Of a stretch of DNA of 64,000 bases, positions 24,708-33,839 are shown piece by piece. The translations under genes and the position numbers were made by a program. The stretch spans positions 211,572 through 275,571 of the forward strand of contig DATAUC010000109.1 in assembly GCA_036268485.1 (NCBI GenBank), in the 5' to 3' direction. The notes below the pieces were generated by a model that ran no database searches, was not told the DNA's origin, and saw nothing but the letters and a program-made list of their open reading frames with translations. Origin of the DNA: Bog-473 sp036268485. Lineage in GTDB: Bacteria > Actinomycetota > Acidimicrobiia > Acidimicrobiales > RAAP-2. Position 1 is the first letter of the stretch. Every line of letters starts with the position of its first letter.

Positions 24708-26605
24708 GCTGTGCCTGCTTCCACTGGGCCCAGCCAAGAGTTCGGCGTCCGCTCATCCAATCGCTGGCTGGCGCGGATTCCGCGTCCCACACGCCGCACG
24801 CCAATCGGAATGATTCGAGTGGCGACGATCACTACGGCTGCTCCGAACACGACACCCGAGTAGTTCTGGACCGTAGGGTTCGATATGTACGACACAGCCA
24901 CGACATAAAGACCTGCTGCGATGAATGCCGACAAAACTGGCCGCCGTCCCGACACGAAGAGGACAGCGATCATTATTAGAGAGATTGAGAAATCAAAGGT
25001 AGGTCCACCCGTAGTCTGGGTCACCCCGCCGAGAAGCGCGCCCCCAATTCCAGCCAGAAACGCCGAAAGACAGAAGACCAGCATCTTTGTGAGATTTGCG
25101 TTGACCCCGTTCGATCGAAGAAGGGGTGGAGACTCCGACAGAGCAAGCAACAGTCGGCCAAGTCGCCCTCGTCGCACCAGTACGACCAATCCGCACACCA
25201 TCAATGTGATGAGTAGCGTCAGAAAGTAGTACGCCCGGTCACTCGTAAAGTTGATGAACCCCCATCGTGGACGAGGGACGCTCAGACTGTCGGTGGCGCC
25301 GAACATGAGAAAGGTCGGAAAGAAGACCCGCTCAACGAGAATCCCAAACCCGAGCGTGACCACGGCGAGATACACGCCGCGAAGACGGATTGCCGGTATC
25401 GCCACAAGGATTCCAATTGGAACTGCAGCAAATGCTCCAAGTAGGAGCGCAATCCCCCAAGGCACGTGGTGATTGGCGAGAGTTGCAAAGGTCGCGGACC
25501 CGACTGCCGCGAAGGTCATTTGACATAGCGACACTTGTCCAGATGTCTGGGCAAGCAGGCTTAGCGACACGAAGATGACGACGAACGCAAGCCCTGTTGT
25601 CCAAATCGTCAAGTGAAACCCGACAACAAAAGGGAGGACACACAGTGCAGCAACAAGCACTCCCCCCCCCGCCACTGCCGTTGATCGGCGTGTCGGGGTA
25701 GGCGGACTTTCAATTCGGGTTGCTCGGGCCCCCCTCTCCACCAACCTGTTGGGCGGTATCACGAGTAGAGCGACGACGAGAACAATGAAGGGTACGTTGG
25801 ACGGTAGCTGTTGGAAAGCTTGGTGATTGCCCAGGTAGCCCTGTGTTATTGACTGCCCAATTCCGATCGCTAGGCCACCCAGATACGTCAGGGGCAAGTT
25901 TGAAAATGCTCCAACGGCTGCCGCTCCGAAGCTAAAGATGACCAACAACGTCAGATCATTGACGTCGAGCCCGAGGAAAGTCGCAAGTAGCAATCCAGAT
26001 ATGGCTGCGAACGTTGATCCCACGATCCACGAAAATCGGCGCACTCGGGATGGGCTTGTGCCCAGTATATCGAGGAGAGCTGGATCATCGACTACGGCTT
26101 GCATCGCGGTCCCAATGCGGGCCGTGCGGAACATCATGTAGAGGACTCCCGCAGCGACAAGGGCCAGAGCCGTAACGATGATCTGGAACTCGGTAACGTT
26201 TACCCCGCCGATCCTGATCAGGTGGGTGGGGAGGAAGGCCTCGAACGGAAGCGTGGCCGATCCGTACACTGAGGTCAATACCGCATCTAGGCCAACAAGA
26301 ATCCCAACCATGGCCACGATCTTGATGGCAGTTGATTCTCCCGACAACACGTTGGCTAGCCGTTCGAGAATGAGGCCGCCAAGTACACCCGCAAGGAGTA
26401 CCGCCAGGAGGGCAGCTAGAGGCCAGGGCATTCCATGCTGAGTTCTGAACGTGTACATGAGATACGCGGCGCCAGCGGCTTGTGCCCCGAAGGCAAAATT
26501 GAAAATCCCCGAGGTCTTGAAGGTCAGAACCAGTCCAAGGCCAGCGATCGAATAGATCGATCCGTCAGCAATACCGATAATGACGTATGTAATAAAGATC
26601 TTCAT
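24704..26605 (-). CDS. livHM: Fused LivH-LivM permease of a branched-chain amino acid-type ABC importer
   Basis: The 633-residue membrane protein joins both permease subunits. Residues 1-290 are LivH-like (GSIYSIAGLGLVLTFKTSGI at the start; TARIGTAMQAVVDDPALLDILG coupling loop). After a charged linker (about 295-325), residues 325-600 are LivM-like (VSLSLLAQTSGQVSLCQMTF; IPAIRLRGVYLAVVTLGFGI). About 17-19 hydrophobic segments can be counted. Split genes are the norm for this importer class; fusions are known in actinobacteria. The ATG at 26605 overlaps the upstream stop (ATGA). Confidence 0.92.
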   Translation of the reverse strand: MKIFITYVIIGIADGSIYSIAGLGLVLTFKTSGIFNFAFGAQAAGAAYLMYTFRTQHGMPWPLAALLAVLLAGVLGGLILERLANVLSGESTAIKIVAMVGILVGLDAVLTSVYGSATLPFEAFLPTHLIRIGGVNVTEFQIIVTALALVAAGVLYMMFRTARIGTAMQAVVDDPALLDILGTSPSRVRRFSWIVGSTFAAISGLLLATFLGLDVNDLTLLVIFSFGAAAVGAFSNLPLTYLGGLAIGIGQSITQGYLGNHQAFQQLPSNVPFIVLVVALLVIPPNRLVERGARATRIESPPTPTRRSTAVAGGGVLVAALCVLPFVVGFHLTIWTTGLAFVVIFVSLSLLAQTSGQVSLCQMTFAAVGSATFATLANHHVPWGIALLLGAFAAVPIGILVAIPAIRLRGVYLAVVTLGFGILVERVFFPTFLMFGATDSLSVPRPRWGFINFTSDRAYYFLTLLITLMVCGLVVLVRRGRLGRLLLALSESPPLLRSNGVNANLTKMLVFCLSAFLAGIGGALLGGVTQTTGGPTFDFSISLIMIAVLFVSGRRPVLSAFIAAGLYVVAVSYISNPTVQNYSGVVFGAAVVIVATRIIPIGVRRVGRGIRASQRLDERTPNSWLGPVEAGTA

Positions 26606-27138
26606 TTCGTACGGTTCGTCTGGGAATCGACGGATTTCACGGGGCGGATGCAAATGCCGCATGGGACTGAGCCGTCCTGATCTTCACCCCTACTCATAAC
26701 AGAGGTCGGTTTTCCGAATGTCATCGGGCAGGCGGGATCGTGGTACATGCCAGGCGCTCCCACAACGAGTACGCGCGACGCCTCAGCTACTTCTGGGCCG
26801 CTGATCGGTGTTGACGCATCAGTTAACTTCACCTCAACGTGCAAGAGTGTGTTGCTCAAGAGGCGAACCCTTCGATCTCCAATTGTCCGCCGGGCACGAA
26901 ACACGAGGCTCACTTGCGCGTACAGCGCCAGCATCTCAATAGCAATGCCGGCGGACAGCCACGGGACCTGGTTGGCGACAACCCCTCGATCTGCAACGCC
27001 AAGCCAGGTGAGGACGAGACCGATGCTACAGGCGATCGTGAGCACGGTTGATCGGATACCACTCTCGATACCCCAGGGAAATGCCCGATACAACGGCCCT
27101 GTGCGCGTCATCGACGATTCACGTCGGCAATCCGGCAT
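26602..27138 (-). CDS. Small membrane protein with C-terminal Cys/His cluster, unknown function
   Basis: The 178-residue protein has two adjacent transmembrane helices (about residues 28-50 and 58-80) separated by GVADRGVVANQVPWLSAG, then a soluble C-terminal part with a Cys/His-rich stretch: YHDPACPMTFGK and, 20 residues on, VPCGICIRP. That spacing suggests a metal site or heme-like ligand set, but no family is recognised. The ATG at 27138 is preferred because AAAGG lies ten bases upstream; in-frame ATGs at 27165 and 27111 are alternatives. It is coupled to the permease by ATGA and overlaps the preceding gene by 20 bases. Confidence 0.7.
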   Translation of the reverse strand: MPDCRRESSMTRTGPLYRAFPWGIESGIRSTVLTIACSIGLVLTWLGVADRGVVANQVPWLSAGIAIEMLALYAQVSLVFRARRTIGDRRVRLLSNTLLHVEVKLTDASTPISGPEVAEASRVLVVGAPGMYHDPACPMTFGKPTSVMSRGEDQDGSVPCGICIRPVKSVDSQTNRTK

Positions 27139-27538
27139 CAACGTTGTACCTTTCATTGGTGCCATGGGCGGGTTCTTTCGGCATCGGTTGTTGAGTGGTT
27201 CCAGATCTTGGCGCCGTACTAAGTGGAACTATCCGCGGTCGGTTATCTTCTCCACGAACCAACCCCAATTCCGTCAAGCCATCTTCGAGAACTGACTCGA
27301 TCCGATCAAGCTTCTTCCATTCATCGCGGAGATCTGCGGACAGCCATAGGGCTGCTCCGACTCCCATCAAAAAAATTCCCCCCAAACCCCCAGAAGCGAC
27401 ATACGGAATCTGCTCCGCGGCCAACCCCTCCCGGCTTACGCCAAAGTAACCGAGGACGAGTAGTAAAGCACCAACGGCAGTCAGGACAATCGCCGCAACA
27501 CGATCCCATTGGCTACTCAATTGTCGCAAGCTATCCAC
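27119..27538 (-). CDS. Small two-helix membrane protein, unknown function
   Basis: The 139-residue protein has two transmembrane helices (VAAIVLTAVGALLLVLGYFG and GGLGGIFLMGVGAALWLSA). The segment between them, GVSREGLAAEQIPYVASGG, matches GVADRGVVANQVPWLSAGI of the next gene product in pattern, so the two are likely paralogues or partner subunits. The C-terminal 60 residues are charged and probably cytoplasmic. The start is a GTG with GGGGAG just upstream. The tight overlap with the downstream gene and its place in the importer operon point to an accessory role in transport. Confidence 0.7.
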   Translation of the reverse strand: MDSLRQLSSQWDRVAAIVLTAVGALLLVLGYFGVSREGLAAEQIPYVASGGLGGIFLMGVGAALWLSADLRDEWKKLDRIESVLEDGLTELGLVRGEDNRPRIVPLSTAPRSGTTQQPMPKEPAHGTNERYNVDAGLPT

Positions 27539-27610
27539 AACTCCCCTTTGAACGACTCATGGCACTGATCACGGCACTGATACTTCGATCACACTTGGTC
27601 CAGACAATCA

Positions 27611-28396
27611 TCACGAACCCTGGGTCTGGCCGCTGAAGAAGTCCACCAGCGGGCCGAGTGCGCCAATCGTCCCAGTTAGTGGTTCCAATTCCGGTGACAG
27701 AGTGGTAAGCGTGGCGAAAACCTTGTTGGCTTCGGTAAAGAAGGCCTGAGTGCCAGGGTTGATCCCCTGGAGAACGGCAAGCTCAGTATTGAGGACGTTG
27801 AGATTCGTCACGGCTTCGGCGCTGAGCTTGCTGCACTGAGGTGAGATTTCCGCGATGGCGGGATCGATCACCTTGCTCAACCCTGGTATCTGCGATGCGG
27901 CAGCCGTCAATGAGCCTGCTCCGGTGTTACATGCCAGCAAGAATCCCACCGAAGAGCCGAACTGAAGTGTCGAAAGAAACGGGGTGAGCAGAGCCACGCT
28001 CACGGACTGAGACCCTGCCGTCGTTGTCGGTGGACCTGATGCCGCCGTGGTCGAGACATCTGACTGCGGACTGAGAGGACTGGACAATGCGATTGGTCCT
28101 ATCGGGAGCGTGGCCGAGCCGTTCAGTTGGCCCAAGGACGGACCAGGTGTCGCCTGCGAAGGGGTCACGCCACCTGAAGCCGTCGGTCTGGCTCCTAGCT
28201 GTTTCATGTGGGTAGTCCGGTGTGTGTTGCCCTTGAGATTGGACTCGATTGCTCGGAGCGCGCTGCTTCGAACTGACGCGTGCGAGCGGTAACTGTTCAG
28301 TCCAACAACAACAAGACTGACAACAACAAAACTGACAACGCCTGCTGCAACTACGTCAAGGGTGCGGCGGGAACTTCGCTTGCCATAAATCTTCAT
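27611..28396 (-). CDS. Membrane-anchored exported protein, unknown function
   Basis: The roughly 261-residue protein has a basic N-terminus and one strong transmembrane or signal-anchor helix (VVAAGVVSFVVVSLVVVGLN), then a Ser/Thr/Pro-rich linker and a helical C-terminal domain from about residue 125 with two cysteines (LLACNTG and SPQCSKL) that could form a disulfide outside the cell. No family is recognised; the linker-plus-helix layout loosely resembles Mce-associated proteins. A GTG at 28405 is an alternative start. It is the first gene of the importer operon, about 120 bases downstream of the promoter at 28513-28540. Confidence 0.7.
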   Translation of the reverse strand: MKIYGKRSSRRTLDVVAAGVVSFVVVSLVVVGLNSYRSHASVRSSALRAIESNLKGNTHRTTHMKQLGARPTASGGVTPSQATPGPSLGQLNGSATLPIGPIALSSPLSPQSDVSTTAASGPPTTTAGSQSVSVALLTPFLSTLQFGSSVGFLLACNTGAGSLTAAASQIPGLSKVIDPAIAEISPQCSKLSAEAVTNLNVLNTELAVLQGINPGTQAFFTEANKVFATLTTLSPELEPLTGTIGALGPLVDFFSGQTQGS

Positions 28397-29103
28397 GTTC
28401 CGCACGCCCCCCCTTCAAACTGAAGATACCAACACACATTCAACACAGCCTGCCAAACCCCAAAGCACAATCGTCCGACCTCAAGCATGTTGCGCTGGTA
28501 CCCGTGAGAACGATTATACAGGAATCGTTTATTTGATCAAGCCCTGATCGAGGGTCTGGGGCGCGCGATGTTTGATTGGTAGCCGAGCGCCGCAGATCCA
28601 GTGCCCTGACCACAATGGTTCGACGCGTCTGGGGATTGAGAAGGCTGGTGGGCCCGAGCGAACGGCACGAACCGGGGCTTTCAGCTGGGTAATCGTGCTC
28701 AGGTCGCACTGACGGGATTCCTGAGTCCGAAACAGAACGGTCGATCCGTCGTTGGGCTGAAAGGCCGAGGTTGTGCGCCGCTTTGCGGCGCGAGCTTTGG
28801 GTTGGACCAATCGATGTTGTGCTACGCCCCTCATCATGGCCCGGTGCTTGCGTTCGAGAGCGAAGATTTCGGGGTCGGTGGTGTGGGCGTTGCGCCTGCT
28901 CGGGTGGTGGACGCGCCCCCAACGATGCTGGTCAGGGCACTAGCAGAATCGATTGCCAAGAATCCTCGCTCCGAGGCGGGGTAGATGTGCCGACGTGATT
29001 TGGCGGGAGGGATTTGTCTGGTCTCAACGGTCCAATGAGCACGTTGTGCAGAAATGAGGAGTCACCCACGGTCCCAGCTGCTCTTTCCGGGTCAGTTCAG
29101 TAT
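28397..29103. other. Intergenic region carrying the importer promoter, no supported gene
   Basis: These 707 bases contain short frames on both strands, but none has a credible domain or ribosome site. The only clear element is the promoter/operator at 28509-28540. The rest may be degenerate sequence between the phosphotriesterase gene and the importer operon. Confidence 0.5.
28509..28540 (-). promoter_or_regulatory. Promoter with inverted-repeat operator for the ABC-importer operon
   Basis: Read leftward, a -35 TTGATC (28535-28540) and a -10 TATAAT (28513-28518) are 16 bases apart. A perfect inverted repeat AACGATT (28509-28515) / AATCGTT (28523-28529) covers the -10 and spacer. The whole element closely resembles the one at 62426-62453 upstream of the AveC-family operon. 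Confidence 0.7.
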
Positions 29104-30111
29104 TCAGTGGCCGCCGAAGAGTTTACAGGGATTCGCAGTGAGAATCCGTTCGAAGGATTCTCTGTCCATTCCTCGCTCCCGTAAGCGCGGCCAGAACTGA
29201 GAGAAGAGAAAAGTGTGGGGTCGAGTGTGCATCTGTTCCTCGATGTCGGAGCGACGCTTCTCAAAGGCAATGCGTGCTCTCTCGGGCACCGGATAGGGCC
29301 AGCGGGCAGATCGTAACCAACAAGCGTGGTCTTGACTGAGACAGATTTTGTCTCCGTATCCACTTTCAAGAAGTGCCATCACCAAGTCGGCTCGAGCGTC
29401 ATCGGACGCCAATAGCGTCCAACCAACGCGATCGATCCCAACGAATGATCCAAGTGAGGCGATGTCTCTGAGGATCTCCACGTTTCGCGCCTGGTCCTGA
29501 TGACCGACCAATACCCGAGAGAGATCAACTCCTTCAGCTGCAAGAATACCCTGCTGGATATTGCCACCGACTGAGTTCTCACAATGCGTGATGATGCTTA
29601 AGCCGGATTGTACTGCGGCCATTCCAGCGGCTCGTACGAACCGACGCTCCATCTCGCTGGGCGGGTCACCAGTCGCTACCTTGATCACACCTGGTCGGAT
29701 ACCTGTACGGCCGATGCCGTTCGATATCTCGTGAAGATAGAGATCAGCAATTTCCTCTTCGGTTCTTGCCTTCCAGTAATAAGGAATTCCCACCTGCTCG
29801 GTATAGAAGCCCGTTGCGGCGACAATCTGCATACCGGAAGTTTCTGCCACCTCAGCTAATAGCTCAGGATCTCGCCCCAATTCGATTGGGCATGGATCGA
29901 CGAACGTTCGGACACCGTGCTCGAGTAGTTGATGCATTCTTTCGACCGCAAGCGATACGACTGCCTTGCGATCCCACTTGTCCCCTGGGTCCAGATGATC
30001 GCCGGGGTAGGAGATCACGACGTGCTCGTGAACGAGGGTTATGCCAAGGTCGCTGGCATCGACGGGGCCCAAGACCGTTTCGATGATGCTCACTGAGGGA
30101 CTATCCGCCAA
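29104..30111 (-). CDS. Phosphotriesterase-family hydrolase
   Basis: The protein has about 335 residues with the full binuclear metal site of the family: HEH at residues 28 and 30, the candidate carboxylated lysine in GVIKVATG (144), His 176 in ITHCEN, His 204 in VGHQDQ and Asp 261 in LSQDH. Family members hydrolyse lactones or phosphotriesters; lactonase activity is the commoner native role. That would fit downstream of a Baeyer-Villiger monooxygenase such as the one at 35287-37320. The start is uncertain: TTG at 30111 or GTG at 30093. Confidence 0.88.
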   Translation of the reverse strand: MADSPSVSIIETVLGPVDASDLGITLVHEHVVISYPGDHLDPGDKWDRKAVVSLAVERMHQLLEHGVRTFVDPCPIELGRDPELLAEVAETSGMQIVAATGFYTEQVGIPYYWKARTEEEIADLYLHEISNGIGRTGIRPGVIKVATGDPPSEMERRFVRAAGMAAVQSGLSIITHCENSVGGNIQQGILAAEGVDLSRVLVGHQDQARNVEILRDIASLGSFVGIDRVGWTLLASDDARADLVMALLESGYGDKICLSQDHACWLRSARWPYPVPERARIAFEKRRSDIEEQMHTRPHTFLFSQFWPRLRERGMDRESFERILTANPCKLFGGH

Positions 30112-30170
30112 GCCAGGATTGGACTAGTCACTTCTACCCACCACTTCCCTCTGGGTGAGGTTGATTGTGC

Positions 30171-31310
30171 TCACGAATCAATGACATCTGCCGCAAGATT
30201 TCCCAAATTGATCATCAGGTTGCGACCATGCCGCGACATGTCGTAGCCCGACTTTGGATATCCATTCGTGAGAAAGGCGAACGAAACACCAGATTCGGGA
30301 TCGAGGAATCCGACTTGACATGGTGCACCGGGATGCCCGAACGTTCGCAGTGAACCGGTAGTCGGGAGGTGAAATGGGCCGCCATCTTCGCCCGCAACAA
30401 GTACGAAAAGACCCATTTTAAGTGGCTGGGACCTACCGCCATAGTTTTCATCGCCCATACTGGGCATTGAGATTCTCACCCTTGTGGCGTCGGCAATAGT
30501 TTCCGTTGACCACAGGCCTGATTCCGTTAGTCCCTGATAGAAGAGAGCCAGGTCCGCCGCAGTCGCCACCACTACGTGACTCGGCTCAGCGGCAGCAATG
30601 ACTTCCGGCTTCGCAACCAGGTACATCGGATTCCAAGGATCGATTTCATTCGGATTTATTTCTGAGCCGTCGATCATGATGAACGGCGCCAGATCGATTT
30701 CCTGTCTTTCGAGTGGAAGGCCCAGTTCGAGTCCCAACCCAAGGGGCAAAGCCACTTGGCTCCGGATGTATTCGGCAAGGGTCATTCCGGTACGGCGCTC
30801 GACCATCTCGCCGATAAGCCAACCCGCCGATGTCAAATGAAACTGAAGCTGCTCGCCCGGCGTGGATGTCAGATGCCATCCGGCGAAAGCGTTGAGGCGT
30901 TGCTCTCTGTCCAGCATCTTGGGATACCCCATCGGGGCCAATGGAAGGCCGGCAGTGTGGGTCAAGACGTGTTCGACCAACACTCCTTCCTTCCCATTGC
31001 TTGCGAACTCGGGAATGATGTCTGCGACGGTCTCATTGACTTCCAACAGGCCGTCACTGATCAACTTCCAAGCAACTCCCGCAACCACTGACCTACCTGC
31101 CGAGCCGAGGAGATAGCGTGTTGTCAGGGCAGTATCGCCGTAGCACTCGAATGCAACTAATTGACCGTGCCGCGCCAATGCAACCTGACATGAAGGCAGA
31201 TGACCGCTGTCGACCTCTATGCGTGCTCGTTGGAGTAGGACGTCTACCCGGGCCGAATCGATCCCAACTGATTGGGGCGATACAACGGCGTGGTTAAACC
31301 TTTCCGCCAC
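30171..31310 (-). CDS. Serine beta-lactamase-fold (class C-like) protein with degenerate active site
   Basis: The roughly 379-residue protein aligns with the beta-lactamase/DD-peptidase/esterase fold: HGQLVAFECYG, VLTHTAGLPL, PGEQLQFHL, EMVERRTGMTLAEYI, and FGHPGAPCQVGF near the C-terminus. The SxxK motif reads GSAGRS (Ser 70, Arg 73), so the lysine is replaced, and the second motif (usually YSN) reads LTS. It may be a pseudoenzyme or use altered chemistry. The GTG at 31310 has GGAGG seven bases upstream; the frame is open to 31448. A promoter is visible at 31397-31424. Confidence 0.8.
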   Translation of the reverse strand: MAERFNHAVVSPQSVGIDSARVDVLLQRARIEVDSGHLPSCQVALARHGQLVAFECYGDTALTTRYLLGSAGRSVVAGVAWKLISDGLLEVNETVADIIPEFASNGKEGVLVEHVLTHTAGLPLAPMGYPKMLDREQRLNAFAGWHLTSTPGEQLQFHLTSAGWLIGEMVERRTGMTLAEYIRSQVALPLGLGLELGLPLERQEIDLAPFIMIDGSEINPNEIDPWNPMYLVAKPEVIAAAEPSHVVVATAADLALFYQGLTESGLWSTETIADATRVRISMPSMGDENYGGRSQPLKMGLFVLVAGEDGGPFHLPTTGSLRTFGHPGAPCQVGFLDPESGVSFAFLTNGYPKSGYDMSRHGRNLMINLGNLAADVIDS

Positions 31311-31650
31311 AGAACACCCTCCCCGGCACCATCGAAGCGGTACGGCGCCCCGGTCACGGATACATTCACCCACCCGAAGCCCGGGCGATGTGCACAGTAT
31401 TACAGTTGATGTCTTTTTGGTCAATGGCCAGAACCGATCCACCCACACGCCGTGCTGCTACCTGGAGTCACTTTTACCGTGTCGTGAACCGAACAGGCAT
31501 TCTTGCCCGTCTGAACAAGGTCCCAGACGGCTGTCATAGCATCGTGTAATGAACATATAGACATGAATTGCTATCTTGCCTACACTGTTCGTATTCGCTG
31601 ACTGTGTATAAGACGATGAGTAATTCGCACCGAGGTAGGGGGCATCTGAT
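31311..31650. other. Divergent intergenic region
   Basis: This 340-base AT-richer stretch separates the leftward serine-hydrolase-like gene from the rightward acyl-CoA dehydrogenase gene. Apart from the leftward promoter at 31397-31424, no gene or clear palindrome is seen. Confidence 0.5.
31397..31424 (-). promoter_or_regulatory. Probable promoter of the serine-hydrolase-like gene
   Basis: Leftward -35 TTGACC (31419-31424) and -10 TAATAC (31397-31402) have a 16-base spacer. The layout resembles the promoters at 28513-28540 and 62426-62453, although the spacer sequence is only partly alike. Confidence 0.5.
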
Positions 31651-33030
31651 TTGGACGATGACACGTGGCCCAGCGCTGCTCAAGAGATCGACCTAAGCGG
31701 ACCCCCAACGAGGGCCAACAGCTCGGAGACCGATCGACTTCGAATATCGCCCGAAGACTCCGTTGAAGCGGTACGAACCGAGGTGTGTGCGTGGATTGAA
31801 GCCCATGTCCCCGCTCCCTGGCTGGCAGCAGCACGCTCAGGAGACCGCACGCGACTCCGGGAGAGTCGCAGCCTTGCAGACTATGAAGCGTGGTATGGGG
31901 AGTTCGCCCGTTCCGGTTTGGTTGCGCCCGGGTGGCCCGTCGCCCACGGAGGTCTCGGATTGGATCGTCCCGCCATCCAGGTCATCAATCAAGAACTGGC
32001 TCGGGCCGCCCTTCCCAGGTTGAACTTCCTTGCCCTCCATTTGGCTGGTCCTACAATCCTGCAATGGGGAAGTGAGAGTCAGAAGGACCGATACTTGTGG
32101 CCAGCAGCCAACAACACCGCAGCGTGGTGTCAACTCTTCAGCGAACCAGGTGCTGGATCCGACCTTGCTTCTCTTGGTACCCGCGCCAGACCTGACGGAG
32201 ACTCCTGGGTCATATCTGGCCAAAAAGTCTGGTCAAGCATGGCCCATCATGCTGACTTCGGGATGCTTCTTGCCCGTACCGATCCCGAGGCGACGAAACA
32301 CGCTGGGATCACCTATTTTCTGCTCGACCTTCGTTCTCCTGGCGTCGACGTTCGCCCACTCCGGCAAATGACAGGAGATGCCGAGTTCAACGAAGTATTC
32401 CTCTCCGAAGTTTGTGTTCCAGACATATGTCGTCTAGGACCCAGGGGGGAAGGATGGCGGGTCGCGACCACCACTCTCTTAAATGAGCGGACCGCACTCG
32501 CAGGAGAGGCTGGTTGGTCGGGCGGTCAGCCTCCTGAACAAAAGCGTGGACAAGGAGGTCAGGATCGCAAGGCTCCGAGTATGGGGGGCCTATCAATCGA
32601 AAGACTGATTGGTCTCGCTCAATCATCAGATCGCAGTGTGGCATGTCGACAGCGAATCGCTCAGGCTTGGATTGAGAGCCGCGTAATCCGATGGACACTT
32701 CAGCGAAGCCAAGCAGATGGAACCAGGGGCCGGGAACCCGGCTCGGAGGGCTCAATCGCGAAGCTGCTCCAAACTGAGCACAACCAACGACTCCAGGAAC
32801 TGGCTGTAGATGTCCTTGCGTTATCCGGAACTGCACGGTTGGCCGAGGATGAATCAGCCGAGGCCGTCTGGCGTGGATTCCTCCGCTCCCGAGCAAACAC
32901 CATCGAGGGGGGTACTTCGGAAATCCAACGAAACATTTTGGCTGAACGTCTGCTGGGGTTGCCAAAAGAGCCGGCCCCTGATCGGACACTTCCATGGAAT
33001 CAGCTGCAGAAAGGCAGCCCTACGTCATGA
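31651..33030 (+). CDS. Acyl-CoA dehydrogenase
   Basis: The 459-residue flavoprotein has the FAD/substrate segment CQLFSEPGAGSDLASLGTRA near residue 165, WVISGQKVWSS near 190 and the C-terminal NTIEGGTSEIQRNILAERLLGLP, which carries the catalytic Glu region. A variable insertion around residues 290-310 is Gly/Gln-rich. It would make an alpha,beta-double bond in an acyl-CoA. The start is probably the TTG at 31651 with a GGGGG ribosome site; the first 30 residues are low-complexity. It is coupled to the following SDR by ATGA and is one of few rightward genes in this half. Confidence 0.9.
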   Translation: MDDDTWPSAAQEIDLSGPPTRANSSETDRLRISPEDSVEAVRTEVCAWIEAHVPAPWLAAARSGDRTRLRESRSLADYEAWYGEFARSGLVAPGWPVAHGGLGLDRPAIQVINQELARAALPRLNFLALHLAGPTILQWGSESQKDRYLWPAANNTAAWCQLFSEPGAGSDLASLGTRARPDGDSWVISGQKVWSSMAHHADFGMLLARTDPEATKHAGITYFLLDLRSPGVDVRPLRQMTGDAEFNEVFLSEVCVPDICRLGPRGEGWRVATTTLLNERTALAGEAGWSGGQPPEQKRGQGGQDRKAPSMGGLSIERLIGLAQSSDRSVACRQRIAQAWIESRVIRWTLQRSQADGTRGREPGSEGSIAKLLQTEHNQRLQELAVDVLALSGTARLAEDESAEAVWRGFLRSRANTIEGGTSEIQRNILAERLLGLPKEPAPDRTLPWNQLQKGSPTS

Positions 33031-33791
33031 CCAAACAGCTGGAGGGTCACGTCTCTGTAATTACGGGAGGAAACGGAGGAATTGGTCTGGGAATGGCGAT
33101 GGGCCTCGTCGCCGCTGGCGCCAACATAGCAATCTGGGGAACGAGCGAAGAAAAGAATGAATCGGCAGCTGACGTGCTCAAAGAGCTCGGAGCAGAGGTC
33201 CTGGCTTTACAATGTGACGTCCGAGATCAGAGTCAAGTGGAAGAAGCATTCGCCACGACCGTTCGCCGGTTCGGCAAGGTTGACAGTGTGTTTGCCAATG
33301 CCGGCCTCGGAGGAAGTGGAGCAAGCAGTATCACCGAACTAACTCTGGATGAGTGGCGTTCCATGTTCGCCGTGAATGTCGAAGGTGTCTTTCTGACCCT
33401 GCGAGCAGCGGCACGGCACATGATCGAGCGAGGCGCTGGCGGCTCACTTGTGGTCGTTTCCTCTACGGCCGCCATTCATGGTGCTCCACGGAATACCCAT
33501 TACGCAGCGTCAAAGTCCGCCCTGTTGGGCCTAATGCGAGGACTTGCCGTCGAGCTCGCTCGATACCACATTCGGTGCAACGCGCTCGTCCCTGGTTGGA
33601 CTGAAACAGGCCTAACGAGCTCGGCACGACAGAACGAGAAATTCATGGAAAACACCACCTATCGGACACCCGTTCGACGATGGGGATTGCCGCAAGACTT
33701 TACGCAGATAGCCCCCTATCTCGCCGATCCTCAAATCTCGTTTCATACTGGCGACACGTTTGTCGTCGATGGTGGCTACACCATCTTCTGA
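33027..33791 (+). CDS. Short-chain dehydrogenase/reductase (SDR)
   Basis: The 254-residue classical SDR has TGGNGGIG near residue 13, CDVRD, NAGLGGSG, the catalytic Ser in VVSSTAA and YAASK near residue 158, and ends FVVDGGYTIF. The ATG at 33027 overlaps the acyl-CoA dehydrogenase stop (ATGA); an upstream in-frame ATG at 32994 lies within that gene. It would oxidise a hydroxyacyl intermediate after dehydrogenation and hydration. It converges on the thiolase gene with a 48-base gap. Confidence 0.92.
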   Translation: MTKQLEGHVSVITGGNGGIGLGMAMGLVAAGANIAIWGTSEEKNESAADVLKELGAEVLALQCDVRDQSQVEEAFATTVRRFGKVDSVFANAGLGGSGASSITELTLDEWRSMFAVNVEGVFLTLRAAARHMIERGAGGSLVVVSSTAAIHGAPRNTHYAASKSALLGLMRGLAVELARYHIRCNALVPGWTETGLTSSARQNEKFMENTTYRTPVRRWGLPQDFTQIAPYLADPQISFHTGDTFVVDGGYTIF

Positions 33792-33839
33792 CCGCTGATC
33801 GTCGCGATCTTGAACCGTTGTGTACTCTTAGCGGCTCAG

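Noticed and set aside
26602..28396. Reading the small membrane genes as Mce or YrbE proteins
   Set aside because: They lack the MlaE/YrbE and MlaD patterns; only the general layout of an anchored exported protein is similar.
28440..28984. Frames on both strands in the 28.4-29.1 kb gap
   Set aside because: Arg/Ser/Pro-rich translations without domains, ribosome sites or consistent codon usage; one runs across the importer promoter.
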